Shown here piece after piece: positions 60,096-64,000 of a stretch of DNA of 64,000 bases. Positions within the stretch are counted from its first letter, which is position 1; the number at the start of each line of letters is the position of its first letter. The position numbers were made by a program, and so were the translations under genes. The notes under the pieces were generated by a model. The model was given only the letters and a program-made list of their open reading frames with translations. It did no database searches and was not told where the DNA came from. Source of the stretch: Elmis aenea (lineage: Eukaryota > Arthropoda > Insecta > Coleoptera > Elmidae); NCBI GenBank assembly GCA_947652605.1, contig OX393579.1, positions 44,026,970-44,090,969 of the forward strand, read 5' to 3'.

Positions 60096-61271
60096 TATTA
60101 TTTACCCTTATATCAATTAATTGGCCTCCAATATAGATTAATAAAATTGGTTATAAAAATTTATTTCGACAGACCAAATTTTATGTTACAGTATATAAAT
60201 CGTACACAGATAACTCTATTGTTGTTAAAGTGTCATTTTGTCACGAGTCTTCTCTACGTGTAATATTTTATTTTGTAGACGTGCGGATTTTAGAACATGT
60301 TATGAATATATGTTTACGATCATTCCACTCGTAAAAATGGAACATGTTTCTAAAAATATATTAGAGCACAAGTAGACTGTTCGTTCGGTCTTTACATTAT
60401 AGAAGCATCGTATTTCATGCGCTCGCCTTTTTAATTTATTTTAATCGGCTTTTAACAGCTGAAACGAAGCGAACTCACGGAGCAGCCACATTAATTTCAT
60501 AATACGTTCAGTTTATCAACAGGACAAACGCGTGTTCTGCAATAACACATTTGTATTCTTACATTAAAACTCAATTAGGGCAGAAAAGTTGTATGTGTTT
60601 CTATTACTTTAAGTGTTCGTTAAATTCTGGTTTCGTCCTTTATGCACTGTAAATTATTATTGACACATTTGTCATGTCTCTTGCTCATTAAAAAGCAATT
60701 CTGTACGGTCGAGTCATTATAAAGCTTCTAACAAAAGAGTCCTAAAATAATACTGTATAATACAACATTTAGAAGCTTTTAGAAATGTATAACTAACTTT
60801 ATAAAAGCAATCAATGAAATTTTCCGAGTTTTTTGTTCAGTATTTTCCTAATTTTGGAAATACAATTGAAAATTTTTCTCTGTTGTGATTATGTCTAAGG
60901 TTGGTACCAACTTTCTCTGGCACATTCAGTTCAGAAAACTTTTTTTATGACATCTATGATTTATTTACAGTATATTTCTAATGAACAAAAACAGTACATT
61001 TTGATGGTTTTCATTTGGCATGAGGGATAAGCTTGCCCAGGTGCAACGCTTATGTTTTTTAACTGAAGTTATTATTGGCAACATAGACTTAAAGTTTACT
61101 TAAAGCGATTAGGCAAGTCCAGGGGCTAATGCCTCTTTATTATTTTAGTTTGTCCAATGTTTACAAGTAACTTTGCTGCTAAAGAGTGAGGATGATGAGA
61201 CAATCTTTCACTATATTTGGCACTAAAACTTTAAATCGCATTTTGCACTGAACACATACGAAGATAAAACG
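60096..61271. other. Intronic DNA without recognisable genes
   Basis: AT-rich with no repeats recognised. Confidence 0.4.
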
Positions 61272-61747
61272 TTTGTTCCAACAAGTTCACGGACCATGCG
61301 ACGTACTGTCAGGATCCTGCACAACATCAATATCGCGTTCCAGCAGTCTCTGACAGTTCACCAGATGGTCAGTCATTCGTTCCAACAATTTTCAAATCAA
61401 TTCATACACTAGTTTGCGGACGATTAAAACAGTCCGTTAACGAAGGGAAGAACTGTCGCTGGGTTTTTTACGCGCATGCGCTGTTTATAACTAACGTGAA
61501 CCTGTTACTTAAGCATCGCTTCCTACTGCTTTCTGGAAGGACGTTTGCGCTTTGAAGGCTTCAACTTCTATGAAGTCAATTCTCACACGATAGACGCAAA
61601 TGTCAATTACAGTTAGGCAAATCGTAAAAGCGTTCTAACAGCGTCTAATACTGCCTAATACATTTATTAGTACATAGTTCACACATGCGAATAACCCAGT
61701 TCATGTACTAACCCATGAATTGGTTTAAAATCGCTTGTTGGAACAAA
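61272..61747 (+). mobile_element. TTTGTTCCAACAAG family, copy 4 (476 bp)
   Basis: Ends TTTGTTCCAACAAG and CTTGTTGGAACAAA, matching the 3821-4297 copy in reverse orientation nearly end to end, for example CACGGACCATGCGA and GGTCAGTCATTCGTTCCAAC. The best-preserved copy in the window. No duplication seen. Confidence 0.8.
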
Positions 61748-63081
61748 TCTGAAGTTATACCATGATGCGTTGACTATTGTTTTTAAAGTTTTGGCCTGAA
61801 ATCGTTGTAAGATTATTTATGTTGGAGTTACTGCTTGAACCCCACAGTTGTATTTCGTATAACATATTGTACTAATACGGTCTTATAAATTAGTAGTTCG
61901 TTATCGATCGATTAAGATTTTCTGCCTACAAGCGACTATAGCTTTCTAAATTACACTTCGAGCTGTTTACTTTGTATCCATGTATGTTTTCGCCATGTTA
62001 AAACTGCGTTCCAAGTGCATACCCAGATATTTTATGTCTTCTGATAGTGGCAAAACAGTACGATTAAATACAACGGGGAACATTTATCTCAGTGCACAAT
62101 GAAAGAAGATAGTAGATATTAGCTATTTACATAATTATTTAAAAGCAAGGTTGGGAACCCTGCTTTAAAATTTCAAATACGTCATTGGTAATACCAAGGA
62201 AAGCTGAATTCAGTGGCTCAGATAATTTTGTTTTCAAACTTATTTTAAGCAGAAACAAATTTATTTTATTCCAAGTCCATGTAACAAATAGGCATCCAAA
62301 ACAGAAATAACTTTTCTTCATTAGGAAAAAAAAAAATTAAATTCGCATGAGTTAAACCCTATGCGCAATTGTAGTAAGTTTTTAAAGGTATATCTTAGAT
62401 TTTTAAAACATCGGAGATTATCTTGGTAATAATTCTTTTTTGGAGAATATCAATAGTGAGCAAACCTTTAATTATAATTGTAAAATCACTCACCGCATCA
62501 TTACTAAAAGGCCAATGGACATCTTGGCACATTTAATTGACTTTTTTTTTATTGAAAATAGTTATTTTTGTTCCTGCTTTTCATACAGCCATGGAATAAA
62601 AAAAGATTTTTTTACCTTAGAGGAAAAAATACGTAAGCCATTGAAATTTGGGCTTTCCAATGATATATTCCGAAAGCTATGTTGCTATTTGAAAAATAAA
62701 ATTATAAATAGAAAGTGCAAGGGGGGTGTTGCAGAAGTAAGCGTATTAGTAGATTTTTTGCAAGGTACCTACAATGTAATGTGATTGTTTAACAATCCTT
62801 TGATCTTTTTTGGTTCTTGAAACACTAAGGTTGTGAAATTTTCGGTGGTAGACCCTGAATTACGTAATTCAAAAGATTTGTATCGTCGATTTTAGAATTA
62901 AGTATCAGTAGTACCTAATATAACAAGTGCATTGAAAATTATTGATAATTTTTGGTAAATATGCCCGAATGTAAGTGCAGTTGAAAAAACGCGGAGTGCA
63001 CGAGTGATTTTTCCTGATTCGTGAGTGAAAATTTGTCAAAAATTATACATTATTTGCAATGCACGAGTTATATTTTAACAG
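61748..63081. other. Intronic DNA with one unrecognised reading frame
   Basis: The + strand frame 62440-62784 (114 codons) is the longest outside the named elements here. It contains HLIDFFFIENSYFCSCF and a basic end, and I cannot connect it with any family; a chance frame in AT-rich DNA is the likeliest explanation. Elsewhere nothing recognised. Confidence 0.35.
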
Positions 63082-63544
63082 AAAATTTCCTTCACCTAAC
63101 CTACCAGTCAAATTAAATGTATGTTATGTCAAATTTTACAAGTACTGTCAGAGTGGTGCATAAGGGGTGTGGTTTAATCTATATTAAAGTAACGCTACTG
63201 GTCGCCGAAATTCGTCAAAAAATTATCAAGACCAAAATATTTAATTTCCTCTCCAAATTTATATTTTCGTCCAATCGCAAACTCAGATTTTTTAGAAACG
63301 ACCAATAAACGCATGAAAATTTGTTAATTGCGAAAAGGATAATATCAGTGTATGATTATGTTTATTGGTCTTTTCTAGGAAATCTGAGTTTATTGGTCGA
63401 AATCGCAAATTTGACAGGAAGATCAACATCTGACAGGCAAATATAAAATGATTACCATGTAATAATGCTCCTATTGGTAGTCTCTAGAAGATTTAAGATT
63501 AGTGATTGGTTGAAAACGCAAATTTGACAGGTGAAGGAAATTTT
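63082..63544 (+). mobile_element. 463-bp TIR family, complete copy
   Basis: Inverted ends AAAATTTCCTTCACCT and AGGTGAAGGAAATTTT. The next inner words also pair (GTCAAATT and AATTTGAC). The interior holds inverted short words (CCAATAAACGCATGAAAAT, ATTGGTCGAAA). Copies at 32385 and 48884 are damaged. The target duplication is not resolved and the superfamily is unknown. Confidence 0.8.
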
Positions 63545-64000
63545 CGGAATAATGGTTCCTAGAATAATATTAACCAGAGCAAATTTATTGGAATACTATT
63601 TGACAAACATGCAAGATTTTACTTAATGCTTTGTCAGTGTTAATTAACTTTAAATATGTCGTGAAACAATTGCTATGATCCACAAACCAATACAAATAAT
63701 AGAATTAATTTTTTCCTACAAATTTAGCTTTTCATCAACTTGTAAAAATAACTCGTCAGTTGTAAATGAAACTTTTAATTACATGTTTACTCCTTGCTAA
63801 CACTAAAGGACAGCATCATTCATTTTTAATGCCAAACCTCGAAAGACCATTAAAAACAAACAACTCGATGAAACAAGTGTGCTGTAATCTACTTCAGCAG
63901 AACACTTCCACAGAGCATATCCAAGCGAACGATTCCCAAGGTTACAGGTCTCTCGTTTCATTGCTTGCCATTGTCGACACGGGATTCAAAATTTGAAACA
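63545..64000. other. Intronic spacer at the window edge
   Basis: An open frame at 63766-63996 begins MKLLITCLLLANTKGQ, signal-peptide-like, but has no family resemblance and lies inside the cyclase intron; I treat it as accidental. Confidence 0.35.

Noticed and set aside
59420..60263. Proline/threonine-rich and glycine-rich reading frames
   Set aside because: Produced by the GGACAATCACCCCCC phrase arrays of fold-back element D.
62440..62784. 114-codon frame as a gene
   Set aside because: No recognised motif, no codon-use contrast with the AT-rich surroundings, and no splice or promoter evidence; kept only as a note.
63766..63996. Small secreted protein candidate (signal-like start)
   Set aside because: Only the start looks suggestive; the remainder has no features, and it lies within the cyclase intron.

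Overview
This is one AT-rich stretch of insect nuclear DNA. The only host gene I can support is a type I (Ca2+/calmodulin-responsive) adenylyl cyclase, the family of Drosophila rutabaga and vertebrate ADCY1, on the + strand. Its first coding exon lies at 3060-3614, preceded by a splice acceptor and a short 5'UTR piece from 2988. The next coding exon is 57125-57274. Both junctions are phase 0 with canonical splice sites, so about 53.5 kb between them is a single intron; the gene continues past the window. The two exons encode the six membrane helices of the first membrane cassette and the signalling helix that leads into catalytic domain C1a. Beetle is my best guess for the organism, from the style of the repeats (TACAGGGTG fold-back elements, hAT/PIF MITEs, tRNA-derived SINE); this is inference only.

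Nearly everything else is transposon sediment. Region by region: 1-2987, a tRNA-type SINE cut by a hAT MITE, then plain AT-rich DNA. 3615-8700, a 477-bp TIR element, a mariner relic cut by a second copy of the same hAT MITE, a 139-bp hAT MITE and a TACAGGGTG MITE. 8890-19900, hAT-like and PIF/Harbinger-type MITEs, including a three-layer nest at 13751-15896 whose layers are each dated by target-site duplications. 22225-24330, a broken hAT transposase gene carrying a 5'-truncated LINE. 24701-29472, two large fold-back elements. 29490-31200, an RTE-like LINE (minus strand) split by a fold-back element. 32385-34500, a TIR repeat split by a hAT MITE with an internal minisatellite, then a PIF/Harbinger element with transposase remains. 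37999-40875, a Jockey/I-type LINE with ORF1, an internal deletion and an (AAT)n tail, split by a fold-back element and by a nearly complete mariner. 42710-50210, more fold-backs, TIR repeats and a Helitron-like end. 53022-57065, a MITE, a fold-back with a DUF4817-like helix-turn-helix reading frame in its loop, and a TIR element ending 60 bp before coding exon 2. 58295-63544, further palindromic and TIR elements.

The pattern I find most unusual is a set of four fold-back elements (30193-30689, 38707-39213, 46601-47204, 59516-60095). Each is about 500-600 bp, is flanked by a direct repeat of about 8-10 bp, and has arms built from a degenerate 14-16-bp phrase repeated many times. The phrase differs from element to element but seems to follow a shared pattern. 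No tRNA, rRNA or CRISPR array was found.
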